Both the position numbers and the translations under genes were made by a program. A DNA stretch of 64,000 nucleotides from Kutzneria buriramensis. Its GTDB lineage: Bacteria; Actinomycetota; Actinomycetes; Mycobacteriales; Pseudonocardiaceae. Location of the stretch: positions 62,001 to 126,000 of the forward strand of contig NZ_QUNO01000007.1 of assembly GCF_003387475.1 (NCBI RefSeq). The letters are read 5' to 3'. The notes beneath the pieces are model-generated. The model saw only the letters and a list, made by a program, of their open reading frames with translations. It was not told the DNA's origin and ran no database searches. Below are positions 8,581-16,972 of the stretch, piece by piece (the first letter of the stretch is position 1; every line of letters begins with the position of its first letter).

Positions 8581-9276
8581 GTGCGGCTGATTCTCACGCA
8601 CCGCAACGACTTCCCGGCGCGGGCGCTGGCGACCCGGTGGGGGAGCGAGGCCCTGCTGCTGACGGTGGACGAACTGCACCGCACGCGGTGGAATCTGGAG
8701 CTGGACTCGGACGGACAGGTGCGGACGGAGTTGGCCGACGAGTCCGGTGCGCCGGTGCCGGTGGACGGCGTGGTGAACCGGTTGGGCGTCGTCCGGCCGT
8801 CGGACCTGCCGCACGTGCATCGCGAGGACCGGCCCTATGCTGCCGCCGAGCTGACGGCGTTCCTGTTGGCCTGGCTGGACGCGTGCCCCGTGCCGGTGCT
8901 GAACCGGCCGGACTCGGGGTGGCTGAGCGGGCCCGCCTGGTACCCCGAGCAGTGGGCGGCGGAGGCGACCGCACTGGGGCTGCGCGTGGCGACGCGTCGG
9001 CAGCGGGTCGCGCTCGCGGCGGCCGAGCCGGTTTTGGTGTGGGACAAGGCGATCAGCGCCAGCGTGGTCGGTGACCGGTGCTTCGGCGACGTGCATCCCG
9101 CGGTGGGGGAGCGGCTGTGCGCGCTGGCCGATGCCGCCGGGGCGACGTTGCTCGCCGCGACCGTGGCCGGCCCCCGACCGGATGCCCAGGTGCGGGATTT
9201 CTCGACGTGGCCGGACGTTTCCGACCCGATGGTCGCGGATGCCATCGCCACCACGCTCGTCGGGGTGGCCCGATGA
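8581..9276 (+). CDS. ATP-grasp N-terminal-like protein without the catalytic domain
   Basis: A 231-residue protein from GTG 8581, 1 nt after the previous stop. The beginning (LILTHRNDFPARALATRWG, then DELHRTRW) and the middle (VNRLGVVRPSDLPHV, CPVPVLNRPD) resemble the substrate-recognition N-terminal half of RimK/graspetide-type ATP-grasp ligases. No ATP-binding lysines or metal-binding E-x-N motif follows. It ends in an ATGA overlap with a complete ATP-grasp gene, suggesting the two work as a pair. It could recognise the modified protein or be a degenerate paralogue. Family membership is a judgement from sequence style only. Confidence 0.55.
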   Translation: MRLILTHRNDFPARALATRWGSEALLLTVDELHRTRWNLELDSDGQVRTELADESGAPVPVDGVVNRLGVVRPSDLPHVHREDRPYAAAELTAFLLAWLDACPVPVLNRPDSGWLSGPAWYPEQWAAEATALGLRVATRRQRVALAAAEPVLVWDKAISASVVGDRCFGDVHPAVGERLCALADAAGATLLAATVAGPRPDAQVRDFSTWPDVSDPMVADAIATTLVGVAR

Positions 9277-10232
9277 CGATCCTGTTGTGGGGCTTGATGC
9301 GTGACCTGCCGCTCGCCGCCGTGCACCGGCAGCTGCGACGACTCGACGCGCCGGTCCGGTTCCTCGACCAGCGGCTCGTCCTCGACATGGCGCTGGATAT
9401 CGGCGACCGCGACAGTGTGCATGTCCGTGGCGAGGAATTCGACCTCGACGCCGTGCACGCGGCCTACCTGCGGCCACACGAGAGCGCCCGGCTGCCGGCC
9501 GTTCTCGCCACGCCACCGGGCTCGCCCGAACGCCGGCACGCCGTCCACGTGGATCAGGCGCTCAACGCCTGGTCCGACCGCACGCCGGCGTACGTGCTGA
9601 ACCGGCCGCGGGCCGCCACCAGCAACGGCTCCAAGCCGTACCAGCTGCGTGCCGTCGCGGCGGTCGGCTTCCGGGTGCCGCACACGCTGGTCACCACGGA
9701 TCCGTTGCGGGCGGCGGAATTCCTGCGCGAACACGAGGACGTCATCGTCAAGTCGGTCAGCGGGGTCCGCAGCCGCGTGCGGCGCGTGGGCCGGTCCGAT
9801 GCCGACCGGCTGGCGGACGTCGCCAACTGCCCCACCCAGTTCCAGCGCCGGGTGTCCGGCGTGGACGTGCGGGTGCACGTGGTGGGGGCGGAACTGTTCG
9901 CCACCGAGATCTCCAGCGCCGCCGACGACTACCGCTACGCACGCCAGCTCGGCTGCGCCGAACCGACGCTGACCGAGATCGACCTGCCGGACGACGTCGC
10001 CGCCCGTTGCCGTGCGCTGTCGGCGCGGCTCCAACTGCCTGTGGCCGGCATCGACCTGCGGCGCACCCCGGACGGCGAGTGGTTCTGCTTCGAGGTCAAC
10101 CCGTCGCCGGGCTTCACCTACTACGAGTCGTCGACCGGCCAGCCCATCGCGGCCGCCGTCGCCGGCCTGCTCGCCGCGGCCGCCCTGTGCCGGCGGCGCG
10201 ATCCGCTCCACCGTGAGGAGGTTCCCGCGTGA
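9273..10232 (+). CDS. ATP-grasp ligase (RimK/graspetide-type)
   Basis: A 319-residue protein beginning at ATG 9273 in an ATGA overlap. The C-terminal half shows the ATP-grasp pattern: DVIVKSVSG (about 150-160, ATP-binding Lys), QRRVSGVDVRVHVVGAELFATEI (about 190-213) and the terminal metal site reading FCFEVNPSPGF (about 272-283, E-x-N). ATP-grasp enzymes activate a carboxylate as acyl-phosphate and join it to an amine, hydroxyl or thiol. The nearest styles are peptide-modifying ligases that link Asp/Glu side chains to Lys/Thr/Ser, and RimK-like glutamate ligases. The Lys/Glu/Thr-rich protein two genes upstream is an obvious candidate substrate, by inference. Intracellular, with no membrane segment. 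Confidence 0.75.
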   Translation: MTILLWGLMRDLPLAAVHRQLRRLDAPVRFLDQRLVLDMALDIGDRDSVHVRGEEFDLDAVHAAYLRPHESARLPAVLATPPGSPERRHAVHVDQALNAWSDRTPAYVLNRPRAATSNGSKPYQLRAVAAVGFRVPHTLVTTDPLRAAEFLREHEDVIVKSVSGVRSRVRRVGRSDADRLADVANCPTQFQRRVSGVDVRVHVVGAELFATEISSAADDYRYARQLGCAEPTLTEIDLPDDVAARCRALSARLQLPVAGIDLRRTPDGEWFCFEVNPSPGFTYYESSTGQPIAAAVAGLLAAAALCRRRDPLHREEVPA

Positions 10233-10966
10233 CTGCGATGCAGTCTCGAATCCTTGGCCCTGAGGTTGACCGGACCCGGTTCGGCCTCGGCAGCGCGTAC
10301 ACCGTCGAGTTGTTCACGCCGGACGAGGTGGCCGAGGTCAGCTCGGCCGTGCGCGATGTGCCGGCCGAGCTGCGCCACGAGTGCTGGCGCACGTCCGGCG
10401 ACTGCGGCATGGCGACGATCGGCGAGCCGCTGTACCGCAACCGGGAGCGCCTCGACTACTACGCCGCGAGCGCCCGGAGGGAGAATCTCCCGCTGTACCG
10501 GCATTTCCGGTTCGCGCACGAGCGGGTGGCCGGCTTCTTCGAGGAACGCTACGGCGTCCCCGTTGTCTACGCCGAGTCGCTGGCCGTCCCCGGCTTCCAC
10601 GTGTTCACCTTCGACCGTCCCGGTGAGTACGACGGCGGCGGCTGGCACGTGGACGGGCTCTACGCCCAGGTGCCCTACCTCGCCGCCCGGCAGCGCGAGG
10701 TCGAGGGCGTCGTCAACTTCACCCTGCCGATCGAGGTGCCCGACGGGGGCAGCGGCATGGATCTGGAGGACAACCGGCCCGACTCCTTCCAGCCGGGCGG
10801 CGGCCCGGCCGTCACGGTGCCGTACGTGCCCGGTTCGTTGATGTTCACGGAGTTCGACCACTGGCACCGGATCGCCGGCTCGCGGTGTTTCGAGCCGGGG
10901 CAGCGCCGGGTCACCATGCAGGGTCACGGCGTGCGGTTCCGGGGTCGGCTGCTGCTGTTCTGGTGA
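10229..10966 (+). CDS. 2OG-Fe(II)-oxygenase-like protein of the ATP-grasp cassette
   Basis: A 245-residue protein starting with a 4-nt GTGA overlap on the ATP-grasp gene. It has a His-x-Asp pair in GGGWHVDGLYA (about residue 138) and a later His in EFDHWHRIAG (about 211-215), followed by an Arg-rich beta strand. These are the facial-triad spacing and C-terminal Arg expected of Fe(II)/2-oxoglutarate or prolyl-hydroxylase-type oxygenases. It may hydroxylate a protein or peptide in the same cassette. The substrate is unknown, and the family call rests on the triad only. This is the last gene of the operon, which ends before a pair of dyad operators. Confidence 0.55.
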   Translation: MTAMQSRILGPEVDRTRFGLGSAYTVELFTPDEVAEVSSAVRDVPAELRHECWRTSGDCGMATIGEPLYRNRERLDYYAASARRENLPLYRHFRFAHERVAGFFEERYGVPVVYAESLAVPGFHVFTFDRPGEYDGGGWHVDGLYAQVPYLAARQREVEGVVNFTLPIEVPDGGSGMDLEDNRPDSFQPGGGPAVTVPYVPGSLMFTEFDHWHRIAGSRCFEPGQRRVTMQGHGVRFRGRLLLFW

Positions 10967-10976
10967 CGCTTGCCCT

Positions 10977-11017
10977 ATCTATCGAAAGTCGATAGATTCC
11001 CATCGCAAATCGATGGG
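10977..11017 (+). promoter_or_regulatory. two adjacent dyad operators upstream of the DUF2975/XRE pair
   Basis: Site 1 (10977-10997) has perfect 8-bp arms ATCTATCG and CGATAGAT around AAAGT. Site 2 (10999-11017) has perfect 7-bp arms CCCATCG and CGATGGG around CAAAT. Both share the core ATCG-N5-CGAT. The second overlaps the ribosome site region of the DUF2975 gene. The likely ligand is the XRE repressor encoded two genes on, giving autoregulation. The dyads are seen in the sequence; the ligand is inferred. Confidence 0.7.
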
Positions 11018-11027
11018 AGGATCGGTC

Positions 11028-11492
11028 GTGGGAAAGTTGACCGTGCAGGCGCTGCGCGCCGTGCTCGTGCTGGTGTTCGCCGGCACCGTGTTCGTGCAGG
11101 TGGGCATGGTGTGGGCGTTGATCTCCAAGCCGGACGACGGGACGCTGCCGCTGACCGCGTTCCGCGCGTTCACGATCGTCGGGATGCTGTCGGTCCAGGT
11201 CGCGCTGGTCTGCGTCTGGCGGCTGGTGGCGATGGTGCGCCGCGGCACCGTCTTCTCCCACAACGCCTTCCGGTACGTGGACGTCATGATCGGCGCGATC
11301 GTGGCCGCGGCCCTCGTGTGGTTCGCGGTCACCGCCGTCAACGCGCCGGGCCAGCGGGACGACCCGGGCGTCACCCTCATCATGGGCGGGATCGGCCTGG
11401 GCATCCTCGGGGTCGCGCTCGTCGTGCTCGTGCTGCGCACGCTGCTCGCCCAGGCCGTGCAGCTCCGCGCCGAGCTGGACGAGGTGATCTGA
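11028..11492 (+). CDS. DUF2975 family membrane protein
   Basis: A 154-residue protein. I start it at GTG 11028, 7 nt after GGGAGG at 11015-11020; an ATG at 11013 lies inside the operator and the ribosome site. It has four predicted membrane segments (about residues 8-28, 46-67, 83-105 and 116-140) and a short cytoplasmic tail, the layout of DUF2975 proteins that almost always pair with a small YozG-like XRE regulator. The family's function is not established; the pair may form a membrane-linked regulatory switch. It overlaps the regulator by one base, so the two are co-translated. Confidence 0.8.
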   Translation: MGKLTVQALRAVLVLVFAGTVFVQVGMVWALISKPDDGTLPLTAFRAFTIVGMLSVQVALVCVWRLVAMVRRGTVFSHNAFRYVDVMIGAIVAAALVWFAVTAVNAPGQRDDPGVTLIMGGIGLGILGVALVVLVLRTLLAQAVQLRAELDEVI

Positions 11493-11734
11493 TGCCGATC
11501 ATCGTCGACATCGACGTGATGCTGGCCCGGCGCAAGATGTCCGTGGGCGAGCTCGCCGAGCGCGTGGGGATCACGCCCGCCAATCTGGCGGTGCTCAAGA
11601 ACGGCCGGGCCAAGGCGGTGCGCTTCGCCACCCTGGCCGCGCTGTGCGAGGCGCTCGAATGCCAGCCCGGCGACCTCCTGCGCTGGGAGGCCGCCGAGAC
11701 CGACGTCAGTGACGGCCGTGCAGCAGCGTCATGA
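11492..11734 (+). CDS. small XRE-family regulator (YozG-like)
   Basis: An 80-residue protein whose ATG shares its A with the DUF2975 stop codon. It is essentially one helix-turn-helix domain (MLARRKMSVGELAERVGITPANLAVLKNG, then LCEALECQPGDLLRW), typical of the small Cro/C1-like partner of DUF2975 proteins. It likely binds the twin ATCG-N5-CGAT dyads at 10977-11017 and represses the pair. The last 29 nt overlap the 3' end of the convergent aldehyde dehydrogenase gene, so transcription of the two units may interfere. Confidence 0.85.
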   Translation: MPIIVDIDVMLARRKMSVGELAERVGITPANLAVLKNGRAKAVRFATLAALCEALECQPGDLLRWEAAETDVSDGRAAAS

Positions 11735-13172
11735 TCTTGCCCACCAGGGCGTCCGACTTGGCCGTGCGCCCGAAGGTGGTCAGTGCGAGCGGCCCGGAGA
11801 ACCGTTGGCGGGCAACGGACTGCGCGTAGCAGAACTCGCGTAGGCCGTCGGGGCCGTGGATCCGGCCGAAGCCCGACTTGCCGACGCCGCCGAACGGCAG
11901 CGACGGGATCTGCGGGTAGTTGAAGACGCCGTTGACCGCGACCATGCCGCAGCGCAGCCGGTCGGCGATCTCGTTGCCGTGCCGGGCGGAGTAGACCACC
12001 GCGCCGAGGCCGTACCCGGTGGCGTTGGCCAGCGCGACGGCCTCGTCCCGGTCCCGCACCCGCGTCACGGTCAGCGTCGGGCCGAAGGTCTCCTCGGTGA
12101 CGGCGACGGAGTCCTCCGGCACGTCCACCAGCACGGTGGGCTGCACGACCTGGCCGGTGATCGCGTTCAGGCCGCCGAGGACGGCGCGCCCGCCGCGGGC
12201 CAGCGCGTCGCCGATGTGCGACCGGATGACCTCCAGCTGGGACGGCATGGTGATCGGGCCGATCTTGGCGTCGGGATCGCTGCCGGCGCGCTGCTCGCCG
12301 GCGACGGCCAGCAGCTTGGCCAGGAACTCGTCGTACACCGCGGCGTGCACGTACAGGCGCTCGGTGCCGATGCAGGACTGGCCGGCGTTGGCCATGCCGG
12401 CCCATACCGCGGCGTCGGCGGCCGCGTCGAGGTCGGCGTCCTCGTCGACGATGAACGCGTCCTTGCCGCCGCACTCGGCGACCAGCGGCGTCAGCCGCTC
12501 CGCGCAGGCGGCCATCACCTTCGCGGCGGTCGCGGTCGATCCCGTGAAGGCGATCTTGTCCACGGCGCTGCGGCACAGCGCCGCGCCGGTGCTTCCGTCG
12601 CCGGTGACCAGTTGCACCACCGGGTGTTCCGGCACCACCTGGTTGAACGCGTCCACCAGCCAGGCGCCGGTGCCGGGGGTGAACTCGCTGGGCTTGAACA
12701 CGACCGCGTTGCCCGCCGCCAGTGCGTAGACGATCGAGCCGAGCGGCGTGAACACCGGGTAGTTCCACGGGCCGATGACGCCGATGACGCCCAGCGGCTT
12801 GTACTCGACGGTGGCCCGCTGGTTCGCGGTGAGCATTCCCACCCCGGCCCGGCGCCTGCCCAGCACCTTCGGCGCGTTCTTCGCCGCCCAGGCGATGTGG
12901 TCCAGCGACAGCGCGACCTCCAGCGCCGCGTCCGAGTGCGGCTTGCCCATCTCGTTGTGCATCAGGCCGGCGAGCTGCTGGGTCCGGCGGGCCATGACAC
13001 CGCGGAACTTGGCGAGCCGCTCCGCCCGCTCGGCGAACGTGAGCCCGCCCCACCACGCCGCGGCGCCCCGCGCCCGTGCGACGGCGGCCTGCACGTCGGC
13101 GGCGGTGTGGACCGGATACTCGCCGGCCAGGTCGCCGGTGCCGGGGTTGCGGACCTCGAACCCTGTGGTCAT
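11706..13172 (-). CDS. aldehyde dehydrogenase (NAD(P)-dependent)
   Basis: A 488-residue protein starting at ATG 13172; the longer open frame upstream is a shadow of the oxidoreductase gene. It shows aldehyde dehydrogenase superfamily marks: an IGPWNYP-type cofactor segment (about 138-145), FKPSEFTPGT, FTGSTATA (about 212-219), catalytic Glu in AECGGKDAF and nucleophile Cys in AGQSCIGTERL (about 275-285). The Leu of the usual ELGGK motif is Cys here. It would oxidise an aldehyde to an acid in the cytoplasm. It overlaps the GMC oxidoreductase by 4 nt, so it probably oxidises the aldehyde which that enzyme makes from an alcohol, as in choline/BetAB-like or alcohol catabolic pairs. Substrate unknown. 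Confidence 0.85.
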   Translation of the reverse strand: MTTGFEVRNPGTGDLAGEYPVHTAADVQAAVARARGAAAWWGGLTFAERAERLAKFRGVMARRTQQLAGLMHNEMGKPHSDAALEVALSLDHIAWAAKNAPKVLGRRRAGVGMLTANQRATVEYKPLGVIGVIGPWNYPVFTPLGSIVYALAAGNAVVFKPSEFTPGTGAWLVDAFNQVVPEHPVVQLVTGDGSTGAALCRSAVDKIAFTGSTATAAKVMAACAERLTPLVAECGGKDAFIVDEDADLDAAADAAVWAGMANAGQSCIGTERLYVHAAVYDEFLAKLLAVAGEQRAGSDPDAKIGPITMPSQLEVIRSHIGDALARGGRAVLGGLNAITGQVVQPTVLVDVPEDSVAVTEETFGPTLTVTRVRDRDEAVALANATGYGLGAVVYSARHGNEIADRLRCGMVAVNGVFNYPQIPSLPFGGVGKSGFGRIHGPDGLREFCYAQSVARQRFSGPLALTTFGRTAKSDALVGKIMTLLHGRH

Positions 13173-14794
13173 CGGGCGATCTCCTTCGCGGCCATCGCGG
13201 CCGGCTGTCGGCCGCGGATCAGGTCGGCGGCCTTCTCGCCGATCATGATGGTGGGGGCGTTGGTGTTGCCCCGGGTGATGCGCGGCATCACCGACGCGTC
13301 GACCACGCGCAGGTTCTCCGTGCCCACCACCCGCAGGTCGGGGTCGACGACGGCGGTCTCGCCGGTGCCCATCGCGCAGGTGCCGACCGGGTGGTACAGC
13401 GTCTGGGTGTGCGACTCGGCGTGCTCCCGCAACTGCTCGTCGGTCGGATCCAGGCCGAGGTCGGGCAGGTAGGCGCCGTCCAGGTACCGCGCCAGCGGCG
13501 TCTGCCGGGCGATGTCCTGCAGCCTGCGCAGGCCCGCGACCATGGCGTCCAGGTCGGTCGGCTCGGCGAAGTAGGCCGGGTCGATCTCCGGCTTCCAGCG
13601 CGGGTCGGCCGACCGCAGCCGCAGGCGGCCCCGGCTGGCCACGTCGACCAGCGTGGTCGCGGCGGTGAACATCCGCGCCACGGGTTCGCGCATGCCGTTG
13701 TCGTAGAACCCGGTCGGCGCGACGTGGAACTGCATGTCCGGCGCGGCCAGCCCGTCCCGGGTGGCGGTGAAGCCGCCGGCCTCGCCGATGTTCGACGCGA
13801 GCGGTCCCCGTCCGAGCGTCTGCCACTGCATCAGCCGGGCCGGCGTCACGTGGTCGACGGCGAGGTCGGTGGTGCCCTTGGTCCGCCACAGCAGCGGCGT
13901 GGCCGGGTGGTCGTGCAGGTTCTCGCCGACGCCGGGCAGGTCCACCACGGGGTCGACACCGGCCTCCCGCAGGTGCGCGGCCGGGCCGATGCCGGACAGC
14001 ATCAGCAGCTGCGGCGAGTTGATCGCGCCGCCGGAGAGGATCACCTCCGCCTCGGCGAACGCGGACCGCTGCTCACCGGCGGCGGTGTAGCCGACGCCGA
14101 TCGCGCGGGTGCCGTCGAGCAGCACGCGGGTGGCCAGGGCGCCGCTGCGTACGGTGAGGTTGGGGCGGGGGAGCGCGGGCCGCAGGTAGGCGTCCGCGGT
14201 CGACCACCGACGACCGCGATGGCACGTGACCTGGTAGAGCCCGACGCCTTCCTGGCTGGCGCCGTTGAAGTCGTCGGTGGCGGGCAGCCCGGCGGCGACC
14301 GCCGCCGCCACCCACGCCTCGCTCAGCGGATGCGTGTAGCGGCGGTCCTCGACGTGCAGCGGGCCGGCAGCGCCGTGCAGCGGCGCGCCGAGGCGGGAGT
14401 TGGCCTCGGCCCGTACGAAGTACGGCAGCACGTCGTCGTAGCCCCAGCCGACCGCGCCGAAGTCGCGCCGCCAGCCGTCGAAATCGGCCCGGTGACCGCG
14501 GATGTAGATCATCGCGTTCATCGACGAGCAGCCGCCCCAGGCCTTCATGCGCGGCCAGAAGGCGGTGCGGCGGCCCATGTTCTTCTGCGGCGTGGTCTCG
14601 TAGTCCCAGTCCCAGCGCGTCTTGAACAGGTTCGCGAACGCAGCCGGGATCTTGATCTCGTCGGCGTCGTCCGGCGGGCCGGCCTCCAGCAGCAGCACCG
14701 ACGTGTGCGGGTCCTCGGTCAGCCGGCCGGCCAGCACGCACCCGGCGCTGCCCGCGCCCACCACGATGTAGTCGTACGTCTCCCGCTCGGTCAT
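13169..14794 (-). CDS. GMC family FAD-dependent oxidoreductase (choline dehydrogenase-like)
   Basis: A 541-residue protein, the normal size for the family, starting at ATG 14794. The FAD-binding N-terminus reads [19 protein letters not shown]. The GMC signature region is [15 protein letters not shown] (about 80-95), and a second signature [16 protein letters not shown] lies near 255. The C-terminus carries the catalytic His in [14 protein letters not shown], followed by [28 protein letters not shown]. These enzymes oxidise primary alcohols to aldehydes. Coupling to the aldehyde dehydrogenase suggests two-step alcohol-to-acid catabolism. The PucR-type gene, read divergently, is the likely regulator. 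Alcohol substrate unknown; choline is one possibility. Confidence 0.88.
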   Translation of the reverse strand: MTERETYDYIVVGAGSAGCVLAGRLTEDPHTSVLLLEAGPPDDADEIKIPAAFANLFKTRWDWDYETTPQKNMGRRTAFWPRMKAWGGCSSMNAMIYIRGHRADFDGWRRDFGAVGWGYDDVLPYFVRAEANSRLGAPLHGAAGPLHVEDRRYTHPLSEAWVAAAVAAGLPATDDFNGASQEGVGLYQVTCHRGRRWSTADAYLRPALPRPNLTVRSGALATRVLLDGTRAIGVGYTAAGEQRSAFAEAEVILSGGAINSPQLLMLSGIGPAAHLREAGVDPVVDLPGVGENLHDHPATPLLWRTKGTTDLAVDHVTPARLMQWQTLGRGPLASNIGEAGGFTATRDGLAAPDMQFHVAPTGFYDNGMREPVARMFTAATTLVDVASRGRLRLRSADPRWKPEIDPAYFAEPTDLDAMVAGLRRLQDIARQTPLARYLDGAYLPDLGLDPTDEQLREHAESHTQTLYHPVGTCAMGTGETAVVDPDLRVVGTENLRVVDASVMPRITRGNTNAPTIMIGEKAADLIRGRQPAAMAAKEIAR

Positions 14795-14861
14795 GCGCAC
14801 CAGGGTGGACCCCGGCGGCGGCCGTAGTCTTGGGCCGGACGCCAACGTTGACCGGCCGCGC

Positions 14862-14875
14862 TGTGCGTTCGCACA
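14862..14875 (+). promoter_or_regulatory. dyad operator candidate between the GMC and PucR genes
   Basis: TGTGCG-TT-CGCACA forms a 14-bp dyad with perfect 6-bp arms. It ends just before the AAAGGGAGG ribosome site of the PucR-type gene, in the 94-bp divergent intergenic region. It is a natural site for autoregulation and control of the dehydrogenase operon. The ligand is inferred. Confidence 0.5.
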
Positions 14876-14888
14876 AAGGGAGGCGCAC

Positions 14889-16112
14889 GTGGGCGAGGAC
14901 GCGGACTGGATCGCCGGCTTCGCCCGGCGCGGGCAGCGGCCGGCGGAGCTCGAGCGGCTCGTCCGCGGCATCGACGCGCAGATCATCGACCAGGTGCCGG
15001 AGTACGCCGCCGACGAGGAGCTGCGCCAGGACCTGCACGCCAGCACCCGCGCGCACTGGCGGAACTTCCTCGCCGTCGTCACCCGCGACGTGTTCGAGGT
15101 GCAGGTGCCGCCCGAGGTCTTCGACCTCGCCCGCACGCTGGCCCGCCGCGGCCTGGACCTCGCCGTGCTGCTGAAGACGTACCGGGTCGGGCAGCAGGCC
15201 CTGTGGGCCCACATCACCCGACTGCTGGAGAACGAGGTCGCCGACCCCGAGCTGCGGTCCGCGGCGCTGGTCCGGTTCTGGGGACGGGCGAGCCGGTGGC
15301 TGGACACGTCCATGGAGCTGCTGGTCGGGACCTACAGCGCCGAGCGGGAGCAGTGGCAGCGTGGGGCGCTGGCCCGCCGGGCCGAGGCGGTGCACGCCCT
15401 GCTGCGCGGCGAGCCGTTCGACTGCGACGAGGCGTCCGCGCTGCTGCGGCACCCGCTGCGCCAGCACCACACCGCCGTCGTGCTGTGGGCCGAGGACAAC
15501 ACGGACGTGGTCGGTGCGCTGGAGGGCAGCGCCGCCGCGCTGGCCGGGGCGCTCGGCGCCGGCGTGCCGCTGAGCATCGGCAGCGGCGCCCGTGGCCTCT
15601 GGTGCTGGACGGCCACGCCCGGAGCCGCTGACCTGGGGCGGCTGGACGAGGGCCTGCTCCGTCCCGGCGTCCGGGCGGCGATCGGCGGCACGGCGTGCGG
15701 CCTCGACGGATTCCGGCGCAGCCACCGCGAGGCGCTCGCCGCGCAGGCCGTCGCGATCAACAGCAGCCGGCAGCCGGCGCTGACCCGTTACGGCGACGTG
15801 GAGCTGGCGTGCCTCGCCGCCGGGCTCGGCGACGTGGACGCGCTGCGCATCATGATCCAGCGGGAACTCGGCGGACTCGCCGCCCCCGACGCCGCGACCG
15901 TCCGGCTGCGGGAGACCGTCCGGCTGTTCCTCGCCAACGCCGGCAATGCCGACGCCACCGGCCAGGATCTGAGCCTGCACCGCAACACCGTCCGCTACCG
16001 GATCCACCAGGCCGAGCAGCTCATCGGCCACCCGATCGACCAGCGGCGGATGCACCTCGAGCTGGCCCTGCACTGCGTCGAGGTCTACGGCGCCGACGCC
16101 CTCATCCCGTGA
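14889..16112 (+). CDS. PucR/CdaR-type transcriptional regulator
   Basis: A 407-residue protein from GTG 14889 behind AAAGGGAGG. The N-terminal ~160 residues are helical (a RsbRD-like sensor, with VLLKTYRVGQQALWAHITRLL). The middle (about 160-310) has the GGDEF-like fold of this family. The C-terminus (about 335-400) is the PucR helix-turn-helix: TVRLFLANAGNADATGQDL, then LHRNTVRYRIHQAEQL. Regulators of this kind control purine, amino-acid or alcohol catabolism. It is transcribed divergently from the GMC/aldehyde dehydrogenase operon and probably controls it. Effector unknown. Confidence 0.85.
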   Translation: MGEDADWIAGFARRGQRPAELERLVRGIDAQIIDQVPEYAADEELRQDLHASTRAHWRNFLAVVTRDVFEVQVPPEVFDLARTLARRGLDLAVLLKTYRVGQQALWAHITRLLENEVADPELRSAALVRFWGRASRWLDTSMELLVGTYSAEREQWQRGALARRAEAVHALLRGEPFDCDEASALLRHPLRQHHTAVVLWAEDNTDVVGALEGSAAALAGALGAGVPLSIGSGARGLWCWTATPGAADLGRLDEGLLRPGVRAAIGGTACGLDGFRRSHREALAAQAVAINSSRQPALTRYGDVELACLAAGLGDVDALRIMIQRELGGLAAPDAATVRLRETVRLFLANAGNADATGQDLSLHRNTVRYRIHQAEQLIGHPIDQRRMHLELALHCVEVYGADALIP

Positions 16113-16116
16113 CGGA

Positions 16117-16887
16117 TCAGGCCTTGGCGTTGCGGCGGCGGTCGCGCACGTAGACCGTGGACTGCTTGCCCTCCACCGGCGTGCGGCGGTCCACTTCGAA
16201 CAGCGTGGTCGCGGTGATCAGGTCGCTGAGCTTGGAGTAGCCGTACGTGCGGGAGTCGAACTCGGGGCGCTGCTTGGTGATGATGTTCCCGACGGCCGAC
16301 AGCGTGGCCCAGCCGTCGTCGTCGGACGCCGCCTCGACCGCGTTGCGCAGCAGGTTCACCAGCGTGGTGTCGCCCTTGAGCTGGCTGGCCGAGGTGGTCT
16401 TCTTCGCCGGCCGCTCCGCCTCGGCCGGCGCCTCCTCGGTGTAGGCGAGGTTCTCGACGTAGATGAACTTGTCGCAGGCGGCGACGAACGGCTTGGGCGT
16501 CTTGCGCTCGCCGAACCCGTAGACGGTCAGCCCGGACTCGCGCAGCCGCGCGGCCAGCCGGGTGAAGTCGGAGTCGCTGGAGACGATGCAGAACCCGTCG
16601 AAACGGTCGGAGTACAGCAGGTCCATCGCGTCGATCACCATCGCCGCGTCGGTGGCGTTCTTGCCGGTGGTGTAGGCGAACTGCTGGATCGGCTGGATGG
16701 ACTGGGCCAGCAGGTGGTCCTTCCAGCCCTTCAGGTTGGTGCCGGTCCAGTCGCCGTAGGCCCGCTTGACGTGGGCGGTGCCGTACTTGGCGACCTCGGC
16801 CAGCAGCGCCTCGGTGATCGAGGGCTGGGCGTTGTCCGCGTCGATGAGCACCGCCAGCTTCGCGGCGTTGTCGCTGGTCACGGCCAT
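16117..16887 (-). CDS. NYN-domain protein with C-terminal OST-HTH/LOTUS domain
   Basis: A 256-residue protein. The NYN (PIN-like nuclease) domain covers about residues 8-150, with acidic catalytic residues in LAVLIDADNAQPS, GKNATDAAMVIDAMDLL and FCIVSSDSDFTRLAARL. The C-terminal region (about 170-250), with TTLVNLLRNAVEA, GWATLSAVGNIITKQRPEF and a basic end, fits an OST-HTH RNA-binding domain. The combination predicts an RNA-processing or RNA-degrading role, possibly in mRNA or tRNA surveillance. It is convergent with the PucR-type gene with a 4-nt gap and looks monocistronic. The target RNA is unknown. Confidence 0.85.
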   Translation of the reverse strand: MAVTSDNAAKLAVLIDADNAQPSITEALLAEVAKYGTAHVKRAYGDWTGTNLKGWKDHLLAQSIQPIQQFAYTTGKNATDAAMVIDAMDLLYSDRFDGFCIVSSDSDFTRLAARLRESGLTVYGFGERKTPKPFVAACDKFIYVENLAYTEEAPAEAERPAKKTTSASQLKGDTTLVNLLRNAVEAASDDDGWATLSAVGNIITKQRPEFDSRTYGYSKLSDLITATTLFEVDRRTPVEGKQSTVYVRDRRRNAKA

Positions 16888-16972
16888 CCGCCGCCTCCTG
16901 TGGTCCGAGCGTGCCGGCCGCCATTATCCGATCGGCGGTCCCGGTGCGCGCGATCAGGGGCCGCCGGCGGGC

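Noticed and set aside
14795-15313. Upstream extension of the GMC oxidoreductase frame
   Set aside because: The FAD motif begins at ATG 14794, and the extension runs antisense through the PucR gene.
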